64,000 nucleotides of DNA from CAZSHG01 sp964606695 [NCBI: uncultured bacterium]. Lineage in GTDB: Bacteria; UBP14; UBA6098. The translations under genes were made by a program, and so were the position numbers. This document shows, piece after piece, positions 8,554 to 17,481 of the stretch; position 1 is the stretch's first letter; each line of letters starts with the position of its first letter. The notes beneath the pieces were generated by a model. The model had not been told where the DNA came from and made no database searches. It saw only the letters and a list, made by a program, of their open reading frames with translations. Where the stretch lies: the NCBI GenBank assembly GCA_964606695.1, contig CAZSHG010000017.1, positions 1-64,000 on the forward strand. The letters run 5' to 3'.

Positions 8554-9586
8554 TTTCGGTTATAATACCTTCGTATAATTCATGGAGGAATTTATCATAA
8601 AGTAAGGAATCGGGGTTTTCGATACTCAGTTCCTTTATCATGCATTCCCAGCGATCTCTATCTATCCAGCCGATTGGAGCGTCGCCGTTTTTGATAAAAG
8701 GCGTTATTCTCTTCACGGCCTGTCTCTGGAAAGGGATGGCGAGTTCCGGGGCATATTCCAATATGGCATCTACGGCGTCCTCGGGATTGCGTAGGGCGTA
8801 ATCCCATCCAAACAGGCAAGTGGCGAGGAAGGTCTTTACCTCTTCGGGTTTCTCCTCGATAAGTCCTCTTCGCGTAACTAAAAGACCTGCGTAGTCGATA
8901 AAGCCGTAATCATACATGTATATTTCGCGCACGCTATATCCGGCCATTTCTATTTCAATCGGCTCATCCTGGACGTAACCAGTCCAGATATCGACTTCCC
9001 CGTCTATAAATCTCGATATTTCAATATCATCTAAATCCCAATCCACGCATGATGTATCGTGTTCTACGTTTTCTAAAATCCGTCGAGTATAATCCACCCA
9101 GACATCGTTTTTGGCGATTATCGAGTGTCCGCAAAAGTCGGAAGGGGATTTTATATCGCTATTTTCCATGACAAGATAAACGCCCGGAAAAACCTGATAA
9201 ATAGCCGCTATAACCATAATATCGCAATTATCATCGCCGGCTTTTATTAATTCCGGCGGCGAAATGACTGCGAAGTCGATAATCCCTTTTCTCAGGCTAT
9301 CGAGTGAGCGATAATCGCGATTGTAATTAAGAATATGGATGTCGAGCTTTTTTTGTTTGAAGAAACCCTTGTGCTTTGCGACGTAATAACCGCAAAACTC
9401 GGCTTCGTGAAACCAGTTGGGCATTAAACGGAAGACTTCGTTTTTTTCGAGAGGTTTAATTCTGTTCCAGAAGGGATAATCTTCATATGTGCCCGATTTG
9501 CCCTGTAATCCATGGTAGATTATCACAAGGCCCGCTATAATGATTATCCCGCTAACTACAAGAAGAATCTTAAAACCAGTTCCCAT
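8531..9586 (-). CDS. Membrane-anchored NMT1/THI5-type substrate-binding protein
   Basis: A 351-residue protein with one N-terminal membrane helix (about 6-26) and a periplasmic-binding-protein domain of the NMT1/THI5/SsuA class. It begins LMPNWFHEAEFCGYYVAKHKGFF, the typical 'W...A...G.Y.A...G.F' opening, followed by FAVISPPELI and a final helical part. Family members bind thiamine precursors, sulfonates or similar small molecules for ABC importers. No permease or ATPase gene is nearby. Instead, its 3' end overlaps a histidine kinase gene by 23 bp. In other bacteria NMT1 domains are fused directly to kinases, so a sensory role as the kinase's ligand-binding partner is the best inference. The hydrophobic N-terminus lacks a clear cleavage or lipobox site, suggesting an anchored protein. 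Confidence 0.82.
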   Translation of the reverse strand: MGTGFKILLVVSGIIIIAGLVIIYHGLQGKSGTYEDYPFWNRIKPLEKNEVFRLMPNWFHEAEFCGYYVAKHKGFFKQKKLDIHILNYNRDYRSLDSLRKGIIDFAVISPPELIKAGDDNCDIMVIAAIYQVFPGVYLVMENSDIKSPSDFCGHSIIAKNDVWVDYTRRILENVEHDTSCVDWDLDDIEISRFIDGEVDIWTGYVQDEPIEIEMAGYSVREIYMYDYGFIDYAGLLVTRRGLIEEKPEEVKTFLATCLFGWDYALRNPEDAVDAILEYAPELAIPFQRQAVKRITPFIKNGDAPIGWIDRDRWECMIKELSIENPDSLLYDKFLHELYEGIITENVRLDKP

Positions 9587-9670
9587 ATTTCCATCTCGAT
9601 TACAAAAGATCTATAATGATATCATATTGATTTATAGTGGAATATGCAACTTTGAGAAAAATTTAACGGG

Positions 9671-10339
9671 TTATTCGGGCTTTTGTTTTTTCCGGAAGAC
9701 GCTTATTGCGCTGATAGTGAAAAGTATTATTGCGGCGGCTATCGCTCCCAATATCCCAAAATAGGAAAACGTTGTAACGATAACGCCAGCAATACATACG
9801 CCAGCAAGGGCACAGAAGAAAGAGGGCCAGAACTTGAGTCCGAATAAAAACGCGGCCAGACTTCCAGTCCAGGCGCCGGTTACCGGGAGGGGTATCGCCA
9901 CGAACATTATCAATCCCAGTTCCTCGTATTTTTCTATTGTGGCGCTTCTGCGCCTTGTCCGCGCAAATAGCCAGCGAAAAAAACTGTCGAATATCTTTAT
10001 TCTCCTGAGGAGATTGGAAACTGGGCCGAGTAAAAGAAGAATAAACGGGACAGGAATCATGTTTCCAACAACACAGAGAATATAACCCTTTACGATGGGC
10101 ATATCGAAGATGTGCATGGCTACCGGAATCGCGCCTCGGAGTTCCACTATAGGCAGAGTTGCGATAAAAACTACCGTTAACTCTTCGGGAATACCGTGGT
10201 CTTCCATCCAGAGCGCGATTTTTTTCCCGCGAGAGTGCACTATTTCCTCCGATGCCGAATCGGGGGTAGAAGCTAACAGCGAATTAGCGGTTACAACTAT
10301 CATTATCAGAAACAATAATATTCCCCTTTGGGATATCAT
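9671..10339 (-). CDS. COG2426 / small multidrug export family membrane protein
   Basis: A 222-residue integral membrane protein with a probable N-terminal signal or first helix. It then carries the COG2426 signature: an ELRGAIPVA motif near 68, GNMIPVPFILLLL and a PLPVTGAWTGSLAAFLFG segment near 152-170, with four to five helices. The family is labelled small multidrug exporter in databases, but the transported substrate is not established; it shares distant features with DedA-type proteins. Its start overlaps the stop of the glycosyltransferase gene by 4 bp, so both are probably expressed together. Confidence 0.82.
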   Translation of the reverse strand: MISQRGILLFLIMIVVTANSLLASTPDSASEEIVHSRGKKIALWMEDHGIPEELTVVFIATLPIVELRGAIPVAMHIFDMPIVKGYILCVVGNMIPVPFILLLLGPVSNLLRRIKIFDSFFRWLFARTRRRSATIEKYEELGLIMFVAIPLPVTGAWTGSLAAFLFGLKFWPSFFCALAGVCIAGVIVTTFSYFGILGAIAAAIILFTISAISVFRKKQKPE

Positions 10340-11019
10340 TTGTTTCGCCTCCTGAAGGGATGACTTAGCATAATACCGATAAACCTGAACGTCTCAATTA
10401 ATGGATTCATCTTGCTTTCGAAATCGTTATATATCGTCGGAACCGGGACGTTCGTGAAACCGGCATTATTCCTTGCGGCCTGTAGAATCAGTTCCGTCTC
10501 CGTCTGGTAGTAATTTGTTCTCAAGTCCAATTTCTCCAGCATTTCGGTTTTAATCAATCTATAACCGCACTGCGAATCGGCAATCTCCGCACCAGCCCAC
10601 AGCCTTACGAAAAAAGTCGTTGTGAGGTTTGAAAACCTTCGATGCAAAGGCATCGTCGAAAGATCGTCCAGTCTATTTCCGAGAACGACATCCGCTTTTG
10701 TCTCTATCATCGTATCGATGAACTCCTGAGCGAGTTCCGGGGGATGTTGCATATCGGAATCGAGCGTCAGAACGGCGTCGTATTGCCCTTTTATTGCGAA
10801 CTCGAAACCTTTCCTCAGTGCGGCTCCTTTGCCTCGATTGCTGTTATGGCTAACTATCATTGCGTAGTTTTCTTTTGTTATCCGGGCTGTATCGTCGGAA
10901 CTGCCGTCATCGATCACGAGGATAGTATCTCTATCGAAACCCACTTTTTTTAAGCCGGAAATTACATCCGCAATCGATTTTGCGGCATCAAATGCTGGTA
11001 TAATCGCGAGTGTCCTCAT
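10336..11019 (-). CDS. Family 2 glycosyltransferase (DPM1/DPG synthase-like)
   Basis: A 227-residue GT-A fold transferase. I start it at the ATG giving MRTLAIIPAFDAAKS. The frame is open further upstream, but that would run into the tRNA-Pro gene and adds no family sequence. Motifs: VIDDGSSDDT (nucleotide-sugar binding), NRGKGAALRKGFE, the metal-binding DSDMQHPPE, and the acceptor-side SQCGYRL. These features fit dolichol-phosphate mannose/glucose synthase-like enzymes that load a sugar onto a polyprenyl phosphate or a lipid. There is no C-terminal membrane domain. It is coupled by a 4-bp overlap to the COG2426 gene. The donor and acceptor cannot be told from the sequence. Confidence 0.88.
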   Translation of the reverse strand: MRTLAIIPAFDAAKSIADVISGLKKVGFDRDTILVIDDGSSDDTARITKENYAMIVSHNSNRGKGAALRKGFEFAIKGQYDAVLTLDSDMQHPPELAQEFIDTMIETKADVVLGNRLDDLSTMPLHRRFSNLTTTFFVRLWAGAEIADSQCGYRLIKTEMLEKLDLRTNYYQTETELILQAARNNAGFTNVPVPTIYNDFESKMNPLIETFRFIGIMLSHPFRRRNK

Positions 11020-11066
11020 TATAAAAAACGCGCCTTCGATTCCATTGGCGCAAATATAAGAAAAAA

Positions 11067-11143
11067 TGGTCGGGGCGACTGGATTCGAACCAGCGACCAC
11101 TTGGCCCCCATCCAAGTGCGCTACCAGACTGCGCTACGCCCCG
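11067..11143 (-). tRNA. tRNA-Pro (anticodon GGG, 11107-11109)
   Basis: A complete cloverleaf of 77 nt. Acceptor stem CGGGGCG/CGCCCCG, D stem GCGC/GCGC, anticodon stem CTTGG/CCAAG around ATGGGGG, and a T arm with GGTTCGAATCC. The 3' CCA is encoded in the genome. It lies 47 bp upstream of the glycosyltransferase start on the same strand. Confidence 0.95.
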
Positions 11144-11188
11144 ACTTCGCATTCGACTCGAGCGAATGCCACTTCCAAAAGTTAAAAC

Positions 11189-11216
11189 AATATATCCAGA
11201 GCTGTTTGTTCTGCAA
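11189..11216 (-). promoter_or_regulatory. Predicted promoter for tRNA-Pro and downstream genes
   Basis: On the minus strand TTGCAG (11211-11216) and TATATT (11189-11194) are separated by 16 bp, with the tRNA 5' end 46 bp further on. A small hairpin (GCATTCG/CGAATGC) lies between promoter and tRNA. Confidence 0.45.
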
Positions 11217-11302
11217 GGCTTTTTTTGATAAACTACGGCAATAGTGTTTGTTCTATCTCATGTTTTTCCTTATCTTAATAAGACTTAACCGAGGAGCTAC
11301 TC

Positions 11303-12547
11303 ATGAAGATAATCATCGTTGTATTATTAATCATTGTCATCACGGTGTGTTTCGGCTGGGATAAATACGAGGGCAACCCGGTTTTGGGGCCTGTAATACC
11401 CTGGGCATGGATGGCGCTGGGCGACCCGAGTCTCATCGCTTTGCCCGAAGGCGGATTTTATATGGTCTATACCGCCGCGGGGGCGGATACATCTACGGGC
11501 GTTACTTTGACGCGACCTGGAGCGGCCTGGTCGGATGACGGTCTCGACTGGACGATGTCCGAAGGGACGGTTATCTCGAGCGGAATTCCAGAAACATGGG
11601 ATTCAGCCGCGGTAGAAACTCCGGGCATCGTTATGGACGGCGACTCAATTTTGCTCTATTACGCTGGCGAACGCGAGCACGGCGGCGGGCAACTCGCCAT
11701 TGGACTGGCCGTATCGCACGACGGCGGTTATAGCTACGAAAGAGTCGGAGACGGCCCGATTATTACGAAGGATACAACACTTTTCGAGGAATCGCGCTCG
11801 ATTGAATCGCCTACGGTTATTCGCATGGGCGATTCACTAATAATGTGGTATAACGGCCAATCCCTTGAATGGAAAATTAGCGTCTGTCGGGCGGCTTCCT
11901 ATGACGGCGTAAACTGGTATCGTCATCCTGGAAACCCGGTTCTGGACGTCGGCGAGGATGGCGAATTCGATGAATGGGGTGTTTACGCGCCTTGCGTGCG
12001 CGCACTCGATGATTCCCTCCTGATTATGGTATATCAGGGATTTATGTTGGGCGAATCGACCTACGTTTTCGATAGCACTTTCCTGGGATATGCCACAAGC
12101 GCCGATAAAGGAATAACCTGGACGAAAGCGCCGGAAAACCCCGTAATTGGCCCCGGCCCCGATGGAAGCTGGGATGAAAACGGTCCTAAAACGCCTACGT
12201 TCGATTGTTGGGGATCCGAACTCGTTGGTTGCTATTGGAACGCAATAGACGGGCTACTGGGTATTTTCACCCATTATTTCGCGGGGATAGAAGAGACCGA
12301 TTTACCCCGCGAATCGAGATTGTCCGCTTATCCTAATCCCTTTAATTCGGCATTGCATGTGGATTTCCGTTACGAAAAACCAATCGATGTCGAGATATTC
12401 AACGTTTCTGGCAAGAAAATCTATACCGACTCAAAAGCCCCATTCATCTGGAGGCCGGATGAATCGGTTTCATCGGGGATATACCTAATTCGAGCTTCAA
12501 AGGACGGTGTTACCGTGAATTCGAGAACGGTAGTTCATCTCAGATAG
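11303..12547 (+). CDS. Secreted five-bladed beta-propeller glycosidase-like protein (GH43/GH130-like) with sorting domain
   Basis: A 414-residue exported protein with a GAGGAG site and a signal peptide (MKIIIVVLLIIVITVCFG). The body (about 20-335) has the recurring features of the GH43/GH130/GH32 propeller clan. These are GNPVLGP openings, DPSLI...YMVYTA, AWSDDGLDW, a central ESPTVIR...WYNGQ and repeated 'NPVI/NPVL' strands. The usual catalytic acids would be the Asp in the GDPS segment and Glu residues in the VETPG and SIESPT segments; I cannot assign them with certainty. The C-terminus is a sorting domain (AYPNPFNS ... SSGIYLIRAS). It probably acts on extracellular carbohydrate, but a non-catalytic propeller is possible. 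Confidence 0.72.
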   Translation: MKIIIVVLLIIVITVCFGWDKYEGNPVLGPVIPWAWMALGDPSLIALPEGGFYMVYTAAGADTSTGVTLTRPGAAWSDDGLDWTMSEGTVISSGIPETWDSAAVETPGIVMDGDSILLYYAGEREHGGGQLAIGLAVSHDGGYSYERVGDGPIITKDTTLFEESRSIESPTVIRMGDSLIMWYNGQSLEWKISVCRAASYDGVNWYRHPGNPVLDVGEDGEFDEWGVYAPCVRALDDSLLIMVYQGFMLGESTYVFDSTFLGYATSADKGITWTKAPENPVIGPGPDGSWDENGPKTPTFDCWGSELVGCYWNAIDGLLGIFTHYFAGIEETDLPRESRLSAYPNPFNSALHVDFRYEKPIDVEIFNVSGKKIYTDSKAPFIWRPDESVSSGIYLIRASKDGVTVNSRTVVHLR

Positions 12548-12624
12548 ATTTTCAGGTATTTAAATTTGCAAAATTGTCCTGATATTCATATTATTTAATT
12601 GATATGAAATACTCGGGAGTCAAT

Positions 12625-15567
12625 ATGAATAAACTCTGGGCATTAATCTTAATTATCCTGGTAACTGGTTTCGCAAACGCCGCCCAAATGGAAACCGGAT
12701 TAGAAGTTAAGTTAAATAATTCCTCACCGGGAGACTTCTTAGATGTTTCGATCCAGGTCGCCAGGCCGGGTTTAGATGAAGCTCTTGCACCCGTTTACGG
12801 GATGTCCGCAGTAAAACGCAGGGAATCGGCGGTAGAGATACTCCGTCGTTATTCCTACACTGCACAAGCGTCTATTCTGGAAATACTAAAAGCTTACGAA
12901 AACGACGGCGACGTGATGAAAGTCCAAAGATCGTATCTCGGCGGAACAATAAGCTTTTCGGGTAAGCCTTTAGTAATTCGTGAAATAGCGGAAAGAACCG
13001 ATATCTTGAGGATAATAGATAATAGCCCGCAAAAGGTTATCCAATACAATCCCGCTCGAAGTCCATTTGCCCGTCCAACTGAGCCGATGGGAATAACCTG
13101 GTCTGTCGATACGGTCAACGCAAACACTGCATGGACTACGGGTTTTTACGGCAACGGCGTTATTGTCGGTATCCTCGATTCCGGAGTTCGTTACACACAT
13201 GTAGATTTGACATCGCACATGTGGCAGAACGAAGACGAGGTCGAGAACGGCATCGACGACGATTACAACGGTTATATCGACGACATTTACGGCTATGATT
13301 TCGTTAACGACGACGGTAATCCTGCGGATGATAACGGCCACGGAACGTCTTGCGCCGGATTGGTCGCGGGGAACGGCACGGCATCCGACACTACCGGAGT
13401 CGCCCCTGAAGCCAACGTTATGGCGCTGAAAGTAATAAACTCCAGTGGAAGTGGTATGCCGAGCGACGCGATTTACGCTATAGAGTATGGAATCGATAAC
13501 GGAGCGCATCTATTTTCGATGTCCCTCGGCTGGGAAGACCCATCCAACACCCTCAAAGACTGGTTTAGAGACAATTTCGAGGATACATACTCGGCCGGGG
13601 TTGTAGTAATAACTTCCGCAGGCAACGCCGGCGGCGATTATCCCGTACCGCAGAGCATGTGTGCTCCCGGCGATTGCCCTTCGCCGAGTCAAACAGGTGC
13701 CAGTTCGAATACGGCAATAGTTTCCGTAGGCGCAACAAACTGGTGGAATTTTATTGCGAGTTTCTCTTCCCGCGGACCGACTCACTGGGATACCGACGCA
13801 TATAGCGATTTTCCCTGGCCTCCGGGACTTATTAAACCTGAACTATGCGCGCCCGGCCATCAGGTAACCACCACCAGTTACTCGAGCGATTACGGAATAA
13901 CCTATTCATTCGGTGGCACGAGCGCTTCGGCACCTATTGTCGCCGGCGCAGTCGCGCTTGCCCTGTCCAAGAATCCGGCGTTGACTCCCGAAGGAATCGA
14001 TACACTGCTTCAAAATACCTCCCTGGATTTAGGGCCTGCCGGGCATGATACGGCTTATGGCGCAGGCCGTCTGGACTGTTATAACTTAATTACTAATGTT
14101 CCAATTCCGAGTTATCCGATTATCCGTTTACAATCCTATGAGACAGATGATTCGCCTCCTACGGGAGATGGAAGCGGAATTTTCGACTCGGGCGAAAACG
14201 TAAAACTAATCGTGGATATTAAAAATGTCGGTGCACCATCAACCGTTAACGGGGCGATTTTCGCATTGGGCGATCCGAATATCAGTGTCGTTGATGGAAT
14301 TTCCAGCTGGGGGAGTATTGGCACCGGTGTATCTGCGGACAACACGTCCGATCCTTTCGTTATAAGTTCCGACGGCTTGACACCTCCCGGCTACACTGCC
14401 GATATCGAATTGACGTTAACCGCAAGCGGAGAAACTTACGTGGAAACACTCGAAGTTAGCGTAGGACAGTATCCACACGAAACAGCCGACCACACGACAC
14501 CGACTATCTCTACGAGCATAACTAACTTCGGTTCTTTCGGATTTCTGGATCCGTCCTCCCCGTCGCCTATAGGCAACGGATTCCAATATAACGGCACTCA
14601 AACGCTATACGGCGGCGGTTTTTTCCTGAGACTCGCTTATGACAATGTGATTACATGGGAGAACGGTTTATCCAGCGAATTTATTCCGCTAATGGAAATC
14701 GAACCGGGCGGATGCCCTGGCGGGGATTGTTATTATACGGCTTATATCAATCCCAATCCCCTCATCAAAGTAGCTCAGGAAAGTCATACTTTCGATTCCG
14801 CGCCCAATCAGGATTTCATTATATATCGATTGTTCGTAAATAATTACAGCGAAACCGATTTTGGCGAAGTCTGTCTCGGTTTCTATCTCGACTTCGACAT
14901 CCATGTAGAAACCGGGCCAACATGGTATGACAGGGCGCAATGGGTTCCCGCCGAGGATTGGGGATACATGTGGGAAACGGGTTCATCGCCGGTCTTTTCT
15001 GGATATGTCGGAATTGTAGGGCTCGAATCGATCGACTACGGCAGTGTCGTTGAAAATTCGGTTTACGTCTATCCCGACGGTATGGAGTGGGATGACACCG
15101 TTAAATCGAATTTCATGACGGGAGATTTCTCGGAGTCCGACGGTTCGCCCGAAGCCGATTGGTCGTTGATAGCTTCATCTGGGCCGCATACTTTGAACAG
15201 CGGTGGATGGTTCTCCTGGGCGGTAGCGGTCGTGGCGGGGGATAACCTGTCAGACTGGGAAGATAACGCGGATCAAGCTATATCGGCTTATTCTACTCTG
15301 GATATAAGCGATAATCGTAAACCGAAGGACTATTCGGTCGCCGTTATTCCAAATCCGTTTAACTCGAGTTGCCTTATTGAAGCGCCGGGCAATGCTTCGA
15401 CGAAGATATACGATCTGAATGGAAGAATGGTTCGTGTAATCAAACTGGAAAATGGAACCGGGAAATGGAATACAGAAGATGCTAACGGTAACGAGTTGCC
15501 GTCGGGGATTTATCTGGTTAAACCCGATATAACCGGTGAAATAGCCAAGGCGATATTAATCAGGTAG
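12625..15567 (+). CDS. Secreted subtilisin-like serine protease (S8) with sorting domain
   Basis: A 980-residue exported protease. I start at the second in-frame ATG because a GGGAG site precedes it and the product begins MNKLWALILIILVTGFANA, a good signal peptide; the ATG 21 bp earlier has no such site. A propeptide of about 150 residues precedes the catalytic domain. The triad is visible: Asp in GILDSGV near 184, His in DNGHGTSCAG near 239 and Ser in GGTSASAPIVAG near 433. A CARDB-like segment (GSGIFDSGENVKLIVDIKN) and a long beta-rich region follow. The C-terminal sorting domain (NPFNSS ... LPSGIYLVKP) ends the protein. Likely a surface or secreted endopeptidase used to degrade environmental protein. 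Confidence 0.93.
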   Translation: MNKLWALILIILVTGFANAAQMETGLEVKLNNSSPGDFLDVSIQVARPGLDEALAPVYGMSAVKRRESAVEILRRYSYTAQASILEILKAYENDGDVMKVQRSYLGGTISFSGKPLVIREIAERTDILRIIDNSPQKVIQYNPARSPFARPTEPMGITWSVDTVNANTAWTTGFYGNGVIVGILDSGVRYTHVDLTSHMWQNEDEVENGIDDDYNGYIDDIYGYDFVNDDGNPADDNGHGTSCAGLVAGNGTASDTTGVAPEANVMALKVINSSGSGMPSDAIYAIEYGIDNGAHLFSMSLGWEDPSNTLKDWFRDNFEDTYSAGVVVITSAGNAGGDYPVPQSMCAPGDCPSPSQTGASSNTAIVSVGATNWWNFIASFSSRGPTHWDTDAYSDFPWPPGLIKPELCAPGHQVTTTSYSSDYGITYSFGGTSASAPIVAGAVALALSKNPALTPEGIDTLLQNTSLDLGPAGHDTAYGAGRLDCYNLITNVPIPSYPIIRLQSYETDDSPPTGDGSGIFDSGENVKLIVDIKNVGAPSTVNGAIFALGDPNISVVDGISSWGSIGTGVSADNTSDPFVISSDGLTPPGYTADIELTLTASGETYVETLEVSVGQYPHETADHTTPTISTSITNFGSFGFLDPSSPSPIGNGFQYNGTQTLYGGGFFLRLAYDNVITWENGLSSEFIPLMEIEPGGCPGGDCYYTAYINPNPLIKVAQESHTFDSAPNQDFIIYRLFVNNYSETDFGEVCLGFYLDFDIHVETGPTWYDRAQWVPAEDWGYMWETGSSPVFSGYVGIVGLESIDYGSVVENSVYVYPDGMEWDDTVKSNFMTGDFSESDGSPEADWSLIASSGPHTLNSGGWFSWAVAVVAGDNLSDWEDNADQAISAYSTLDISDNRKPKDYSVAVIPNPFNSSCLIEAPGNASTKIYDLNGRMVRVIKLENGTGKWNTEDANGNELPSGIYLVKPDITGEIAKAILIR

Positions 15568-15571
15568 TTAT

Positions 15572-16342
15572 TCAATCTTTCTGTTCGATAAGATCTTTCA
15601 GGGAAACGCCATATAGATAACGTTTCAGGATTTCCTGCCCTCGGTAATACAGGCCGAGGCTAATCCCGTATCTTCTAACCTTATCTCGATTACTGCAGTC
15701 ATGCTTTACCAACCGGTTAACGTAACCGGAAAGGCAATTTTCCTTACTGATTCTATAGTTGATAAGAACGTGCGAAGGGCAATGAGAGGAATAAAAGAGA
15801 TGTAACCTCTCGTCGTTCTGACCGGGAGCATTCCTGGGGATAATCTCGGGTGGAAAATAATCGGCGTTCAATTTAAGCGTCATAATCAGATTTTTTCTTC
15901 CGTTCATTCTTTCCAGGAACCCATCCTGCTCAAAACCTGAACTCTCCAGAATGTATGTATGATTCATCCACGATTCGTCTGATAGAGTAACAACGCCGTC
16001 TGCGATTCCCTCCATGTCATGGATAATGCTCTCCAGAAGTTGATGGGCAAGCATCGGCGATGCATTTTTATGCGTCATCCAGATACACGGAATAAACCAG
16101 AGCGATTCTCCGCGAAGTTCAATAGGGCTATCGTTCAGGGGCAGGGCGGTTATTTGGCCTACAACCCGGCTATTGGTAATGGCCGTATGAATCATTATTC
16201 CCGAACGTAATCGACTGTAAACCCATTCCGTTCTGCGAAACCACGAAGCCGATATTAGATGCTTTTCGAGGATACCGTCACCGCATACGGCGACTTTTGA
16301 AGGGAAATTTTCGCTTGTGGTTTTGTGGATCGTAATCGGCAT
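15572..16342 (-). CDS. GNAT-fold protein with thioredoxin-like C-terminus (YoaP-like)
   Basis: A 256-residue protein. The first ~165 residues look like a GNAT acetyltransferase (GQITALPL, WFIPCIWM, GVVTLSD, FLERM...LIMTLKL). The C-terminal ~90 residues begin with LHLFYSSHCPSH and include GLYYRGQEIL, resembling the thioredoxin-like YoaP domain that follows a GNAT domain in similar two-domain proteins. The Cys before Pro would be the single thioredoxin-type Cys. No substrate can be proposed. It converges on the subtilase gene with a 4-bp gap. Confidence 0.62.
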   Translation of the reverse strand: MPITIHKTTSENFPSKVAVCGDGILEKHLISASWFRRTEWVYSRLRSGIMIHTAITNSRVVGQITALPLNDSPIELRGESLWFIPCIWMTHKNASPMLAHQLLESIIHDMEGIADGVVTLSDESWMNHTYILESSGFEQDGFLERMNGRKNLIMTLKLNADYFPPEIIPRNAPGQNDERLHLFYSSHCPSHVLINYRISKENCLSGYVNRLVKHDCSNRDKVRRYGISLGLYYRGQEILKRYLYGVSLKDLIEQKD

Positions 16343-16407
16343 TCTAAACGGAGTTGTTGCTTTTTGCTATTATCTATATATAATAAACAATGATTTGAAA
16401 AAATGCA

Positions 16408-17481
16408 ATGTTCAATAAGTTTATGACGACGATAATTGCAACAATAATAGTCCTTGGAACCTTAATTTTCCTACACGAGCTGGGACACTTCCTGGCGGCT
16501 AAGCTCATGGGCGTTACGGTCGAGAAGTTCTCGATAGGATTTCCGCCGACGATTGTATCAAAAAAAATTCGAGATACGGAATACGCTCTGGGGGCGATTC
16601 CCGTGGGCGGTTACGTTCGGATGGCGGGTGAAAACCCTGACGACGAGGATTACGTGCCTTCGGAAGGCGATCTGCCGGCGAAATCGATAGGAGCACGCGC
16701 TTTTATTATATCAGCCGGATCTCTGATGAATTTTTTCCTGGCTTTTTTCCTCTTCTGGACCGTCCTTGCATTTCATGGGATGGGCGAAATGAGCGACGCC
16801 CCGGTTGTCGGCGGAGTGTTAGTCGATGCTCCCGCCGATAGCGCAGGATTAACTGTGGGAGACAGCGTAATCTCCGTGCGCGGTATCGCCGTTTCCAGTT
16901 GGGATCAGATGTCCGATATTGTCCATCCAAAAGCCGGGATCGAGACGGAATTCGCTATAGCCCGGGGAGATTCGATATTTACAGCATCTATCACTCCGGC
17001 ACCGCATAAAGTCAATACGGATACAGGCGAAATTAATATCGGGCTTATCGGAATTCAACCCGGAATAAGATACGAACCGATGGGTGTATTAAAAGCCATT
17101 CCGGGTTCTTTTGTCATGTTCGGGGAGATTTTCGAGTCTATCGGCGCTTTCCTGCGAAAGATTTTCTCTTCCGGCCTCGACGAGGGAGATGTTGGCGGGC
17201 CGGTTCTCATAGCGAAACTGGCCGGCGTATCCGCAAAGGCTGGATGGGCGGCTCTACTGTTCTTTATGGCCGCTTTATCGATTAACCTCGCGATCCTGAA
17301 TCTACTGCCTTTCCCCGTTTTAGACGGCGGGCATCTCGTATATCTTGCGATTGAGGCTATCCGTAAGAAACCTATTTCTATCAAAGCAAAACTTATCGCC
17401 CAGCAGGTTGGTTTCATTATACTATTTGCCCTTATGATTTATGTAACAGTCAACGACATTTTCTTCGTAGCGAGCGGTTGA
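16408..17481 (+). CDS. rseP: Site-2 membrane metalloprotease RseP
   Basis: A 357-residue M50 protease with the full family layout. The first helix carries the zinc motif HELGH (residues 23-27), followed by GFPPTI...YALGAIPVGGYVRMAG. There is one PDZ domain (about 130-205; APADSAGLTVGDSVISVRG). The C-terminal helices carry NLLPFPVLDGGH, which supplies the third zinc ligand Asp. It cleaves membrane-embedded substrates such as anti-sigma factors after a first periplasmic cut. Many homologues have two PDZ domains; this one clearly shows one. The ribosome site is weak, so an ATG 15 bp downstream is possible. The stop overlaps the next start (TGATG). Confidence 0.95.
   Translation: MFNKFMTTIIATIIVLGTLIFLHELGHFLAAKLMGVTVEKFSIGFPPTIVSKKIRDTEYALGAIPVGGYVRMAGENPDDEDYVPSEGDLPAKSIGARAFIISAGSLMNFFLAFFLFWTVLAFHGMGEMSDAPVVGGVLVDAPADSAGLTVGDSVISVRGIAVSSWDQMSDIVHPKAGIETEFAIARGDSIFTASITPAPHKVNTDTGEINIGLIGIQPGIRYEPMGVLKAIPGSFVMFGEIFESIGAFLRKIFSSGLDEGDVGGPVLIAKLAGVSAKAGWAALLFFMAALSINLAILNLLPFPVLDGGHLVYLAIEAIRKKPISIKAKLIAQQVGFIILFALMIYVTVNDIFFVASG

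Noticed and set aside
11020-11115. Longer start of the glycosyltransferase
   Set aside because: It would translate part of the tRNA-Pro gene and adds no GT2 sequence.
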